Below, in pieces: positions 51,466 through 59,612 of a stretch of 64,000 nucleotides of DNA. The stretch's first letter is position 1. Each line of letters begins with the position of its first letter. Under the pieces are notes generated by a model that was not told where the DNA came from, did no database searches, and saw only the letters and a program-made list of their open reading frames with translations. The stretch covers positions 1 through 64,000 of the forward strand of contig JBDTLT010000001.1 of NCBI GenBank assembly GCA_039934635.1, written 5' to 3'. This DNA is from DATLFA01 sp039934635 (GTDB taxonomy: Bacteria; Actinomycetota; Acidimicrobiia; Acidimicrobiales; WLNW01). The translations under genes and the position numbers were made by a program.

Positions 51466-52278
51466 ATGCCCGACATGCAGGCAATGGCCGCTGACGTCCA
51501 GGCCGAGCACGACGATCTGGCGCGTCTCTTACGTCAGCTGTCCGACGCCGAATGGGAATCGCCGAGCGCGGCGCCCGGATGGTCGGTGCGCGATCAGGTG
51601 ACGCACCTCGCCGTGTTCGACGACGTCGCGCGGATGGCCATCGAAGAACCCGAGGCGTTCGTACAGTTGCGGGACCGGGAACGAGCCGACGTGCAGCGCT
51701 ATGTGCGCGAGGTGAACGAACGAGGCCGCGGCCTCAGCGGTGCGGAGATGCTCGATTGGTTCGGTCGAGAGCGAGCGCGGTTGGTGCACGCGTTGCGCAC
51801 CGTGGATCCGTCGCGGCGCATTCCCTGGTTCGGTCCCGACATGAGCCCGGCCTCCAAAGCCACGGCGCGACTCATGGAGACGTGGGCCCACGGCCAGGAC
51901 ATCGTCGACGCACTGCAGCTCGATCGTCCACCGACGGCACGCCTCTATCACGTTGCGTATATCGGTGTGCGCGCCGTACCCAACAGCTTTCGCGCGAACG
52001 GTCGCGCCGTGCCCGACGAACCGGTCTATGTAGCGCTCGACGCGCCGACCGGCGATCGGTGGGTGTGGGGTGAGGCGGATTCCCCCAACCGTGTCGAAGG
52101 CGACGCGTTGGACTTCTGCCTCGTCGTCACCCAACGGCGCCACGTCGACGACACCGACCTTGTCGTATCCGGTGACACCGCGCGTGAGTGGATGCAGATC
52201 GCGCAGGCGTTTGCCGGCCCACCGGGCGCGGGTCGCGCGCCCGGCCAGTTCCTCACTCCCGACTCCAAGGCGCGATGA
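51466..52278 (+). CDS. TIGR03084-family (mycothiol/DinB-like) metal-binding protein
   Basis: 270 aa. Opens with a DinB-like four-helix bundle (MQAMAADVQAEHDDLARLLRQLSDAEWESPSAAPGWSV is the typical start, with the His/Asp pairs), DQVTHLAVFDD, ETWAHGQDIVDAL (the metal-ligand H), and a C-terminal wHTH-like MDMPI/SCP2-type domain. Belongs to the uncharacterised family that is commonly found between carboxylase and AtuA genes in actinobacteria. ATG 51466 follows the hydratase stop by one base. A role in mycothiol or metal-dependent chemistry is inference. Confidence 0.83.
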   Translation: MPDMQAMAADVQAEHDDLARLLRQLSDAEWESPSAAPGWSVRDQVTHLAVFDDVARMAIEEPEAFVQLRDRERADVQRYVREVNERGRGLSGAEMLDWFGRERARLVHALRTVDPSRRIPWFGPDMSPASKATARLMETWAHGQDIVDALQLDRPPTARLYHVAYIGVRAVPNSFRANGRAVPDEPVYVALDAPTGDRWVWGEADSPNRVEGDALDFCLVVTQRRHVDDTDLVVSGDTAREWMQIAQAFAGPPGAGRAPGQFLTPDSKAR

Positions 52279-52279
52279 C

Positions 52280-53650
52280 ATGGGGCGCGATGTTGTGCTC
52301 GTCGGCAACGGGCAGGGGTTCTGGGGTGACTCGATGCTCGGGCCGGTGCGCCTCGTACGTGAAGGACCCCTGCACTACTTGACGCTCGACTACCTCGCCG
52401 AAGTCACGATGAGCATCATGCAAAAAGCCCGGGCGCGCGACCCGTCGGCCGGCTACGCGACCGACTTTGTGAAGATGCTCGAACGAGTACTGCCCGAATG
52501 CCAAGAACGCGGGATCAAGATCATCGCGAATGCGGGTGGCGTGAACCCGCGCGCGTGCGGCGAGTCGGCCGCGGCCGTTGCCCGCAAGCTCGGGATGACC
52601 GGCGTGCGTATCGGCGTGGTCGAAGGCGACGACATCCTCGAACGACTCGACGAGTTCGCCGCCGCCGGCGAATCGTTCACGAACCTCGACACGGGCGAGA
52701 CGTTGGGCGCGCGCCGAGAAGGCATCCAGAGTGCCAATGCGTATCTGGGGGCACAACCGATCGTCGAAGCGCTCGCGCAGGGTGCCGACGTCGTGATCAC
52801 GGGCCGCTGCGCTGACGCGGCATTGACCGCGGCGCCGTTGATCCACGAGTTCGGTTGGAATGCGCACGACTACGACAAACTGTCGGCGGCGATGATCGGC
52901 GGCCACATCATCGAGTGCGGCACCCAGTGCACCGGCGGCAATTTCGAAGGATGGCGTTCGGTGCCGGACTTCGACAACATCGGCTATCCGGTGCTCGAAG
53001 CGCGGCCGGACGGCTCGTTCGTGGTGACCAAGCACGAGGGCACCGGCGGGCTCGTCAATGCCGACACGGTCATCGCACAACTACTCTACGAGATCGGCGA
53101 TCCGCGCCGCTACGTCACCCCCGACGTGATCGTCGATTTCACCAGCGTGCAGTTGCACGATGACGGGCCCAACCGCGTGCTCGTCGACGGAGCCCGCGGC
53201 GCCGCGCCCACCGACACCTACAAAGTGTCGATGACCTTGCACGACGGGTACAAGGGCGTCGGCCAACTCACGGTGGTCGGGCCAGACGCGGTCGAGAAAG
53301 CGCAATTGACCGCCTCGTTGCTGTTCTCGCGCCTCGGCCGTGAGGGAGTGTCGTTCGCCGAGTCAGAGCGACTCGTCGAATGCCTCGGTGCCGGTGCCTG
53401 CGTCGACGACAGGTTGGTCGCGCTCGGGGACCCGCCCGAGGTCGTGCTGCGCATCGCGGTACGCAATGCAGACCGGCGGCGCATCGATCGGTGGGGCATG
53501 GAGCTCGCGTCGTTGTTGCTCAGCGGGCCACCCGGGTTGACCGGCTTCGCCGGCGGACGGCCCAAGGCCAGCGAAGTGTTGGCACATTGGCCCGCCCTGG
53601 TGGACCGCTCCCGCGTGCCGGCGACGGTCACGGTCGAGGAGGTGCGGTGA
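52280..53650 (+). CDS. AtuA-family (DUF1446) acyclic terpene utilisation protein
   Basis: 456 aa. Shows the blocks of the AtuA family: NGQGFWGDS at the start, LTLDYLAEVTMSIM, IANAGGVNPRACGE, TGRCADAALTAAPLIHEFGW, and GHIIECGTQCTGGNF. In Pseudomonas it is encoded with geranyl-CoA carboxylase and is needed for citronellol growth; its reaction is still unclear. ATG 52280 immediately follows the upstream TGA (one base apart). The GTG of the next gene overlaps its stop. Confidence 0.93.
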   Translation: MGRDVVLVGNGQGFWGDSMLGPVRLVREGPLHYLTLDYLAEVTMSIMQKARARDPSAGYATDFVKMLERVLPECQERGIKIIANAGGVNPRACGESAAAVARKLGMTGVRIGVVEGDDILERLDEFAAAGESFTNLDTGETLGARREGIQSANAYLGAQPIVEALAQGADVVITGRCADAALTAAPLIHEFGWNAHDYDKLSAAMIGGHIIECGTQCTGGNFEGWRSVPDFDNIGYPVLEARPDGSFVVTKHEGTGGLVNADTVIAQLLYEIGDPRRYVTPDVIVDFTSVQLHDDGPNRVLVDGARGAAPTDTYKVSMTLHDGYKGVGQLTVVGPDAVEKAQLTASLLFSRLGREGVSFAESERLVECLGAGACVDDRLVALGDPPEVVLRIAVRNADRRRIDRWGMELASLLLSGPPGLTGFAGGRPKASEVLAHWPALVDRSRVPATVTVEEVR

Positions 53651-53979
53651 AGATCCGCCTTGCCGATATCGCCTATGCCCGTTCGGGCGACAAAGGTGCG
53701 CACGCGAACATCGGCGTGTGGGTACACAACGACGAGGCCTACGACTTCGTGCTCGGCGCGCTGACAACCGAGGTCGTCCACGCCCACTTCGCGTCGCTGC
53801 GACCCGATGCGGTCGAACGATTCGAGCTGCCCAACATTCGTGCGGTGAACTTCATGCTGCACGGCGTGCTCGGTAGCGGCGGCGCTTCGGGCGGGTTGCG
53901 CACCGACGCACAAGCAAAGACGTACAGCGCTCGTATCTTGAGCGTCGAACTCGATGCGCCCGAGGGTTTGTCGCGATGA
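53647..53979 (+). CDS. AtuA-associated small ferredoxin-fold protein
   Basis: 110 aa. KIRLADIAYARSGDKGAHANIGV is the typical start of the domain often fused to the C-terminus of AtuA, here encoded separately. It is compact, about 100 residues, with Gly-rich ends (FMLHGVLGSGGASGGLRTDAQAK) and is expected to work as one unit with AtuA. GTG 53647 overlaps the AtuA stop (GTGA), so the split is a coupled one. Confidence 0.85.
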   Translation: MKIRLADIAYARSGDKGAHANIGVWVHNDEAYDFVLGALTTEVVHAHFASLRPDAVERFELPNIRAVNFMLHGVLGSGGASGGLRTDAQAKTYSARILSVELDAPEGLSR

Positions 53980-54755
53980 GCACCGAAGGGTTCGATGCGC
54001 TCGGCCGCGAGCGGCGCGGCGCGGTTCTGGTCATCACCGTCGACCGCCAACATCGGCGCAACGCGCTCGACCCCGAGACCATCTTCGCTCTGGCGACGCT
54101 GCTCACTGAAGCAACCGCGGACAGAGGAACCTCGGTGGTCGTACTGACTGCCGCGGGCACCGAGTCGTTCGGGTCAGGCATGGATCTGCACGCCCTCGCG
54201 GCCGATCGCGAGCGTGCGGGCGAGGCTGTGCGTGCGCTGAACGCCATCATGCGTTCGCCCGATCGCGTTCCGCTCGTTGCCGCGGTCAACGGCTCGGCAA
54301 TGGCCGGAGGCTTCGAGTTGATGATGCGCTGCGATGTGGCGGTTGCCGCGGAGCACGCTCGGTTCGGCCTGCCCGAAGCCTCGCGGGGTCTGCTCGCGGG
54401 CGGCGGCGCCACGCTGTTGCCCTGCCGCATACCACTGGCCGTCGCCCTCGAATTGGGTATGACCGGCGACGCGATCGACGCGACACGCGCGTGGCAGTTG
54501 GGTCTCGTGAATCACGTCGTGCCGGCAGACGAAGTGGTCGATCGAGCGGTGGCGCTGGCGACGCGCATCGCCGACAACGCGCCGCTCGCGGTGGCCGCGA
54601 TGCGCCGAACGATGTGGACCGCGGCCATCGACGGCGGCGCGGCCGCGTGGGAACAGACGCAGGCCGAGCAGCAAGTCGTGGGGTCGAGCGACGACGCGCG
54701 TGAGGGCATCGCCGCATTTCGCGAAAAGCGCCGCCCGCGTTGGGGCGGCACGTGA
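53976..54755 (+). CDS. Enoyl-CoA hydratase/isomerase
   Basis: 259 aa crotonase-fold enzyme. Oxyanion segments are FGSGMDLHAL and NGSAMAGGFELMM; an acidic residue lies in FGLPEASRGLLAGG (Glu). ATG 53976 overlaps the AtuA-partner stop (ATGA). Possibly hydrates the carboxylated enoyl-CoA; a second hydratase alongside 50703-51464 suggests two steps or two substrates. Confidence 0.9.
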   Translation: MSTEGFDALGRERRGAVLVITVDRQHRRNALDPETIFALATLLTEATADRGTSVVVLTAAGTESFGSGMDLHALAADRERAGEAVRALNAIMRSPDRVPLVAAVNGSAMAGGFELMMRCDVAVAAEHARFGLPEASRGLLAGGGATLLPCRIPLAVALELGMTGDAIDATRAWQLGLVNHVVPADEVVDRAVALATRIADNAPLAVAAMRRTMWTAAIDGGAAAWEQTQAEQQVVGSSDDAREGIAAFREKRRPRWGGT

Positions 54756-55729
54756 CGGCAATCCGACTCGAGATCGACGTAACGGCCATTGCTCCGCCCG
54801 GCGTGCGGACCGTCGTCGGCGACGTGTTCGTTCCCGCGGCGGATCAGCTCGCGCCGCGCCCGCAGGTGCTTTGTTGCCTGCCGGGCGGTGGTATGTCGCG
54901 GCGCTACTTCGATCTCGCCGTGACGGATCCGGCGCTCGGCAACTACAGCATGGCGCGCCATCTCGCGCGGCAGGGCTTCGTGGTGATCACGCTCGACCAT
55001 CCGGGCGTCGGCGACAGCGATCGTCCCGACGACGGCTACGCGTTGACGCCACAGTGTGTCGCCGACGTCGACGCGTGCGCGTTCGATCAGGTGCTCACTC
55101 GGCTGCGCGAGGGCACGCTGCGCGCCGATGTGCCCGCCCTGCCGCGACTCGTGTCGATCGGCGTCGGTCATTCGGCGGGTGCGAGCATCACCGCGTACCA
55201 GCAGGCGCGTCAGCGCACGCACCGCGCCGTGGCCTTGCTCGGCTACGGCGGCGCGGGGCTGGCGCCGCATCTCAACGATCGCGAGCGCGAGTTCGCGCAG
55301 CGGCCCGACGCGGTCATCGCAGAGATCGCGTCGCTCGTGCGCGAGCGCTTTGGTGAGCCGTTGCCCATGCCGCGGCGCGGGAGCTCGGCGTTCCTGATCG
55401 GCGCCCCGTTGCCCGAAGCGGTACGCGCCGCCCTGGTGGCGTGTCGCTCGCCGCTGCTGGCACTGGTGGGGTTGAGCTCGATGATCCCCGGCGCGTCCGC
55501 ACCGGTGCTGGCACAGGTCGATGTGCCGGTGTTCGTCGCCCACGGCAGCCGCGACATCGCCGGATCACTCCACGCAGTGCCCCGCATCTTTCCCGGCAGT
55601 ACCGACATCACGCTGTTCGCGCTCGACGATTCCGGCCACAACCACAACGTGGCGCCGACCCGTGAACAGCTGTGGGACCGCCTCGGGCGCTGGGCCGGCG
55701 CACTCGCTTCGGTAGAGTCGGACGGATAA
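54752..55729 (+). CDS. Alpha/beta-hydrolase
   Basis: 325 aa. Full catalytic triad visible: nucleophile Ser in GVGHSAGAS (about residue 137), Asp in HGSRDIAG and His in SGHNHN near the C-terminus; the oxyanion-hole loop is CCLPGGGMSR. Probably an esterase or thioesterase for a pathway intermediate, or a lactonase. GTG 54752 overlaps the hydratase stop (GTGA). The TTG start 12 bases earlier was not used. Confidence 0.86.
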   Translation: MTAIRLEIDVTAIAPPGVRTVVGDVFVPAADQLAPRPQVLCCLPGGGMSRRYFDLAVTDPALGNYSMARHLARQGFVVITLDHPGVGDSDRPDDGYALTPQCVADVDACAFDQVLTRLREGTLRADVPALPRLVSIGVGHSAGASITAYQQARQRTHRAVALLGYGGAGLAPHLNDREREFAQRPDAVIAEIASLVRERFGEPLPMPRRGSSAFLIGAPLPEAVRAALVACRSPLLALVGLSSMIPGASAPVLAQVDVPVFVAHGSRDIAGSLHAVPRIFPGSTDITLFALDDSGHNHNVAPTREQLWDRLGRWAGALASVESDG

Positions 55730-55743
55730 CGACGAGGGGCACG

Positions 55744-56238
55744 ATGGCTGAGAACACGGCAATGGGGCACGGGGTCAAGCAGCGGGGCATCATCCGCATG
55801 AGCGACGCCGAGGTCGACGAATTCTTGAAAGGCCGCCATTCGATGTCGATGGCCACCGTCAACCCCGACGGATCCATCCACATGGTGGCCATGTGGTACG
55901 GCTTCCTCGAGGGCTGCGTGGCGGTCGAATCCAAGGCCAAGGCGCAAAAGGTGTTGAACCTGCGGCGCAATCCGCACTGCACCGTCATGGTCGAAGACGG
56001 TGAGAAGTACGAGGAGTTGCGCGGCGTCACCTTGGTCGGCAAGGGCGAGATCGTCGACGACCCCGACCGCATGTTCACCCTCGGTATCAGTGTGTTCGAG
56101 CGCTACATGGGCGCCACGTATACCGAGGCCCTCAAGCCCGCCGTGCAGGCGATGCTCAACAAACGGGTCATCGTCAAGGTGAATGTCGACAAGATCGTGT
56201 CGTGGGACCACCGCAAGCTGGGCCTCGGCGGTCGGTAA
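55744..56238 (+). CDS. PPOX-class/F420-dependent flavin-binding split-barrel protein
   Basis: 164 aa of the pyridoxamine-5'-phosphate-oxidase-like family. Features: SMATVNPDGSIHMVAMWYGF (the flavin/F420-binding beta hairpin), VESKAKAQKVLNLRRNPHCTVMVEDG and LVGKGEIVDD. In actinomycetes such proteins mostly use F420H2 to reduce a substrate double bond, or bind flavin or heme. Fourteen bases after the hydrolase; likely redox step or detoxification in this operon. Confidence 0.86.
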   Translation: MAENTAMGHGVKQRGIIRMSDAEVDEFLKGRHSMSMATVNPDGSIHMVAMWYGFLEGCVAVESKAKAQKVLNLRRNPHCTVMVEDGEKYEELRGVTLVGKGEIVDDPDRMFTLGISVFERYMGATYTEALKPAVQAMLNKRVIVKVNVDKIVSWDHRKLGLGGR

Positions 56239-56254
56239 CATTCACTCACACGCG

Positions 56255-56281
56255 GGCCCGAGCGGCCCGTCAGAGCGGGGA
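56255..56281 (+). repeat. GGCCCGAGCGGCC hairpin repeat, copy 5
   Basis: Stem CGGGCC-CGAGC-GGCCCG (six pairs plus a wobble) and second GAGCGGGGA 13 bases on, in the 58-base gap between two genes of the operon. The GGGGA tail is upstream of the amidohydrolase start and close to its ribosome-binding region. Confidence 0.75.
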
Positions 56282-56295
56282 ACACAGAGGTTGCG

Positions 56296-57486
56296 ATGAC
56301 CGCACTTGATCCTGATCTGTTCATGGCCGAGCCCTTGCCGCGCGAGGTGAAGTACACCGTCATCTCGGTCGACGACCACGTCGTCGAGCCGGCCCACCTT
56401 TTCAGCCGCTATTTGCCGCAAAAGCTGCAATCGGGCGGCCCGCAGATCGTTGAGACCGACAACGGCGCCGAGGTCTGGGAGTTCGAAGGCCAGATCTACA
56501 GCCAGGTCGGCATGAACGCCGTCGCCGGCCGGCGCAAGGACACGGTCAAGCTCGAGCCGTTCCGCTTCGAGCACATGCGGCCCGGTTGCTACGACATCGA
56601 AGCCCGCGTGCGCGACATGGACATCGGCGGCATCTGGGCGTCGGTCAACTTCCCGTCGTCGATCACCGGCTTTTGCGGTCGCGTCTTCTTCAACGCCAAA
56701 GACCGCGAGGTCGGGTTGGCGTGCATCGAGGCGTGGAACAACTGGCTGTTCCAAGAATGGCACCAGGCCTATCCCGAACGCATCGTGCCGATGGGCATCA
56801 CCTATCTCGCCGACACCGAGTGGGCGGTGCGCGAACTGCACCGCATGGCCGATCTCGGCTTCACGTCGGTGACGTTGCCCGAACGGCCGCACGCCATCGG
56901 TTTGCCGCCGCTGTTCGACCGCAACCACTGGGATCCGATCATCCAAGCCTGCGTCGACACCGACATGGTCGTCTCGTTGCACGTGGCCAGCTCGGGTGGC
57001 TACCCGTCGCCCCCGGGCGCACCGTCACTGCAACTCGGCGCGACGATGTTCGGTCAGCTCTCGCTGGCGGCGTGCGCCGAATGGTTGTGGTCGGGCTATC
57101 CCAAAGACTTCCCGACACTCAAGATCGCCATGAGCGAGGGTGGCATCGGGTGGGTGCCGATGTTGCTCGATCGCCTCGACAACATCATCGACCGGTCGGG
57201 CTACGGGCTCGGCTGGGACGATCGACCGGCCGACATCCTCAAACGCAACTTCTGGTTCTGCACGATCGACGATCCGTCGACGATCGACCTGCGCCATCGC
57301 ATCGGCGTCGAGAACATCTGTGTCGAGGTCGACTATCCGCACGGTGATGGCACGTGGCCCGACACGCAACTCGAGATCGAGAAGTACTGGGGTCATATCC
57401 CCGACGACGAGTTGCGCATGATGTGCTGCGAAAACGCGGCCAAGCTCTACCGCCATCCGTTGCCGGCGGTCGTGTTGCCTGCCTAG
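56296..57486 (+). CDS. Amidohydrolase_2 (ACMSD-like) metal-dependent hydrolase
   Basis: 396 aa. Metal start ISVDDHVVEPAHLFSRYLP, mid-barrel His in SLHVASSGGYP and the C-terminal Asp in VEVDYPHGDGTWP. ATG 56296 is preceded by CAGAGG. Last gene of the carboxylase operon. Other members lie at 10239, 24531, 28999 and 41298; this one is longest and shares with 41298 a long N-terminal arm. Confidence 0.88.
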   Translation: MTALDPDLFMAEPLPREVKYTVISVDDHVVEPAHLFSRYLPQKLQSGGPQIVETDNGAEVWEFEGQIYSQVGMNAVAGRRKDTVKLEPFRFEHMRPGCYDIEARVRDMDIGGIWASVNFPSSITGFCGRVFFNAKDREVGLACIEAWNNWLFQEWHQAYPERIVPMGITYLADTEWAVRELHRMADLGFTSVTLPERPHAIGLPPLFDRNHWDPIIQACVDTDMVVSLHVASSGGYPSPPGAPSLQLGATMFGQLSLAACAEWLWSGYPKDFPTLKIAMSEGGIGWVPMLLDRLDNIIDRSGYGLGWDDRPADILKRNFWFCTIDDPSTIDLRHRIGVENICVEVDYPHGDGTWPDTQLEIEKYWGHIPDDELRMMCCENAAKLYRHPLPAVVLPA

Positions 57487-57512
57487 GGCCCGAGCGGCCC
57501 TCTGAGCGGGGA
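57487..57512 (+). repeat. GGCCCGAGCGGCC hairpin repeat, copy 6
   Basis: Stem AGGGCC-CGAGC-GGCCCT (six pairs) and second GAGCGGGGA 12 bases later, filling the gap between two convergent genes. Confidence 0.75.
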
Positions 57513-57513
57513 G

Positions 57514-57963
57514 CTAGACACCGGGCTGCCGACTTCCTTCGGGTACATGCGGATTCTGCACACGGTCGGCATCGATGAAGCGCTCTTCGAGGCGCAACCG
57601 ATGCAGTCGCCATCCGGCTTTGGTGCGTTTTGCTTCGGTGATGTACACACCCGCGATCGACGAATTGGTGTTGTGCATGTAGTTGCGCATCGTTGCCCGC
57701 TTGCCGTCGAGCTCGACGACGTGGTTGTGCATGAAGTGCATGCTGCCGGCACGCGTGCCGGTGTATTTGCGGAGCCACTCACCGATGGCCTTGGCGCCCT
57801 TGGGTTCGCAATCGTCACCTACGTAGGCCCGCATCGACTCGTAGTTCGCTACTGCATCTTTGGTGAAGACCCGATCGACGTCGTCGTAGTTCTTGAAATC
57901 GACCATCGCCGCGTAGCGGTGAATGAGCTCGATCACGTCGAGCCGGTCCTGCGCTGCCCCCAT
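57514..57963 (-). CDS. SnoaL/NTF2-like protein
   Basis: 149 aa alpha+beta-cone protein: helices RLDVIELIHRYAAMVDFKNYDDVDRVFTKDAVANY, then a strand run GSMHFMHNHVVELDGKRATMRNYMHNTN and a C-terminal strand WRLHRLRLEERFIDADRV. Same family as 12960-13403 but not closely similar. Could be an isomerase/hydratase or non-enzymatic. Divergent from the enoyl-CoA hydratase across a palindrome. Confidence 0.85.
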   Translation of the reverse strand: MGAAQDRLDVIELIHRYAAMVDFKNYDDVDRVFTKDAVANYESMRAYVGDDCEPKGAKAIGEWLRKYTGTRAGSMHFMHNHVVELDGKRATMRNYMHNTNSSIAGVYITEAKRTKAGWRLHRLRLEERFIDADRVQNPHVPEGSRQPGV

Positions 57964-57985
57964 GTGGTTCCCTCTCTACCGCTGC

Positions 57986-58033
57986 TTCTTGTGGTGTTCT
58001 ACACCTGTATATGGGTGTAGAACACCACAAGAA
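57986..58033. promoter_or_regulatory. Perfect 20-bp palindrome, candidate operator
   Basis: Arm 57986-58005 (TTCTTGTGGTGTTCTACACC) is the exact reverse complement of 58014-58033, with loop TGTATATG. It is AT-richer than anything nearby and fills the gap between two divergent genes (starts 57963 and 58050), the position expected for a shared operator. It contains TAGAACAC-type half-sites that recall TetR-type lipid regulators but arranged oppositely to KstR; the regulator is not in the window. Confidence 0.6.
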
Positions 58034-58049
58034 CCGCAAGAGGGAGCGC

Positions 58050-58856
58050 ATGACGATGGCCGACTACAACTTGATCCTGGTCGACCACCCGGCCCCGCAC
58101 ATCGCGCGTGTCACCCTCAACCGCCCGGAGAAGCGCAACGCCATCTCGACGCCGCTGCGCGTCGAGCTGCTCGATGCGCTGAGGGCCCACGACTACGACC
58201 CCGAGGTGCGCGTGACGATCGTGCGCGGCGCGGGCAAATGTTTCTCCGCGGGATACGACCTCGGCGGCGGTCCGATGATGGACGACGCGCCGTTCTACAG
58301 CGCGCCGGGCGACGGGCAATGGGCCCGCCAATGCAACGACACGTGGTTCAGCATCTGGGATCTGGCCAAGCCGGTGATCGCGCAGATTCACGGCTACGCG
58401 ATCGCGGGGGCGACCGAGCTCGCCTCGGCGTGCGATCTCGTCTACATCGCGGAGGACGCGACGATCTCGTATCCGGTCGTGCGCGTGGCCAGCCCACCCG
58501 ATTGGCAGTACCACACGGTGTTGTTGGGCATGCGCCGGGCGATGGAGCTGATGCTAACCGGCGACCCGATCACCGGCATCGAGGCCGCGCAGATCGGTTT
58601 CGCCAACCGGGCGTTCCCCGCGGCGACGCTCGACGAACAAGTTTTGGCCATTGCCGGTCGGGTCGCGGGGGTGTCGTCAGACCTCCAACAGATCAACAAG
58701 CGCACGATCCACCGCCAGATGGACGTCTGGGGCGCTCGCGCCGCCATCCGCGCCGGCAGCGAGCTCAACGGCCTTGCGCAATACACCGAAGCCGCTCGCG
58801 CGTTTCGGGACAATGCGCTCGAGGCCGTGAAGCGGACGGTTGCCGAACAGCGGTAG
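58050..58856 (+). CDS. Enoyl-CoA hydratase/isomerase
   Basis: 268 aa crotonase-fold enzyme. Oxyanion segments CFSAGYDLGG and IHGYAIAGATELASACD. ATG 58050 is nine bases after GAGGGAG; ATG 58056 is also possible. The C-terminal AARAFRDNALEAV is a normal trimerisation helix. Third member in the window, the most divergent of them. Expressed from the palindrome-bearing promoter region. Confidence 0.9.
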   Translation: MTMADYNLILVDHPAPHIARVTLNRPEKRNAISTPLRVELLDALRAHDYDPEVRVTIVRGAGKCFSAGYDLGGGPMMDDAPFYSAPGDGQWARQCNDTWFSIWDLAKPVIAQIHGYAIAGATELASACDLVYIAEDATISYPVVRVASPPDWQYHTVLLGMRRAMELMLTGDPITGIEAAQIGFANRAFPAATLDEQVLAIAGRVAGVSSDLQQINKRTIHRQMDVWGARAAIRAGSELNGLAQYTEAARAFRDNALEAVKRTVAEQR

Positions 58857-58899
58857 CGGGCTTATCCTCGCCATGGGGACGGGGTTCGAGGAGGTCGTG

Positions 58900-59364
58900 A
58901 TGGATTCCACGAATCCGGTGGATCTCGCCGGCGAACAGCGAGCGCGACGCGAGCGTCTGCGCGACGCGCTCGTCGCCTTCGAAGACGCACTGTCCTCCGC
59001 GGGGCCGCGCCGCGCCGCGGCATGGGCCGAGGGCGTCGTGCAGTGCATCCTGCGCGTCGAAGCCGAGTTCCATTCGCACGTCGACTTCACCGAGCAAGAG
59101 GATGGTCTGTACGACGACATCCTCGAAGCCGCGCCCCGGATGGCCCATCGCGTCGACCAGTTGCGCCAGGAGCACAACGAGATCGCCATCGCGCTTTCCG
59201 ATTGCCTGACCCGGGTCGAGTTGGTGCCGAACACGGCGCACGCGGATTGGGTCACGGCGCGCCGCGACGACTGCAATGCCCTGCTCGGCCGATTGGTGCG
59301 CCACCGTCAGCGCGGCGCCGATCTCGTCTACGAGGCGTATTCGGAAGTGGGCGAAGGCGACTGA
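58900..59364 (+). CDS. Hemerythrin-like (HHE) helical protein
   Basis: 154 aa, helical throughout. The spacing of acidic and His residues (FHSHVDFTEQEDGLYDDILEAAP, then MAHRVDQLRQEHNEIAIAL, and LVRHRQRGADLVYEAY) resembles an HHE cation-binding four-helix bundle that binds two irons or oxygen, but the match is by eye. ATG 58900 has GAGGAGG five bases before it. The ATG at 58873 would add 9 residues of poor quality. Confidence 0.65.
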   Translation: MDSTNPVDLAGEQRARRERLRDALVAFEDALSSAGPRRAAAWAEGVVQCILRVEAEFHSHVDFTEQEDGLYDDILEAAPRMAHRVDQLRQEHNEIAIALSDCLTRVELVPNTAHADWVTARRDDCNALLGRLVRHRQRGADLVYEAYSEVGEGD

Positions 59365-59368
59365 AGCG

Positions 59369-59566
59369 TCAGCTCGCCCGCCGCTGTTCGAGCCGGGCGA
59401 CCGCGTGGCGCCGCTCGACGATGGCGGCCATCGCCGCGGCAAGGTCGTTGGTGGCGTTCGCGTGGTTCAGGTACGCCAGAAAGTCATGGGTGCCGAGTTT
59501 CGTCTCGGACGCCGTCATGGCTGCCATCGCCCTCCCTGTAAGTGTGAGGACGCGATCGTCGCGCAT
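59369..59566 (-). CDS. Small hypothetical protein (uncertain)
   Basis: 65 aa if it starts at ATG 59566. One long amphipathic helix (MTASETKLGTHDFLAYLNHANATNDLAAAMAAIVERRHAV) and no known domain. No clear Shine-Dalgarno. It runs in the gap between the HHE-like gene and the divergent selenoprotein. Could be real, as the reading frame is helix-like, or chance. Confidence 0.35.
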   Translation of the reverse strand: MRDDRVLTLTGRAMAAMTASETKLGTHDFLAYLNHANATNDLAAAMAAIVERRHAVARLEQRRAS

Positions 59567-59612
59567 CGCGCCGAGGATCCCAAGGGACTTTCGGCTCCTG
59601 TAGGGTGAAGTC

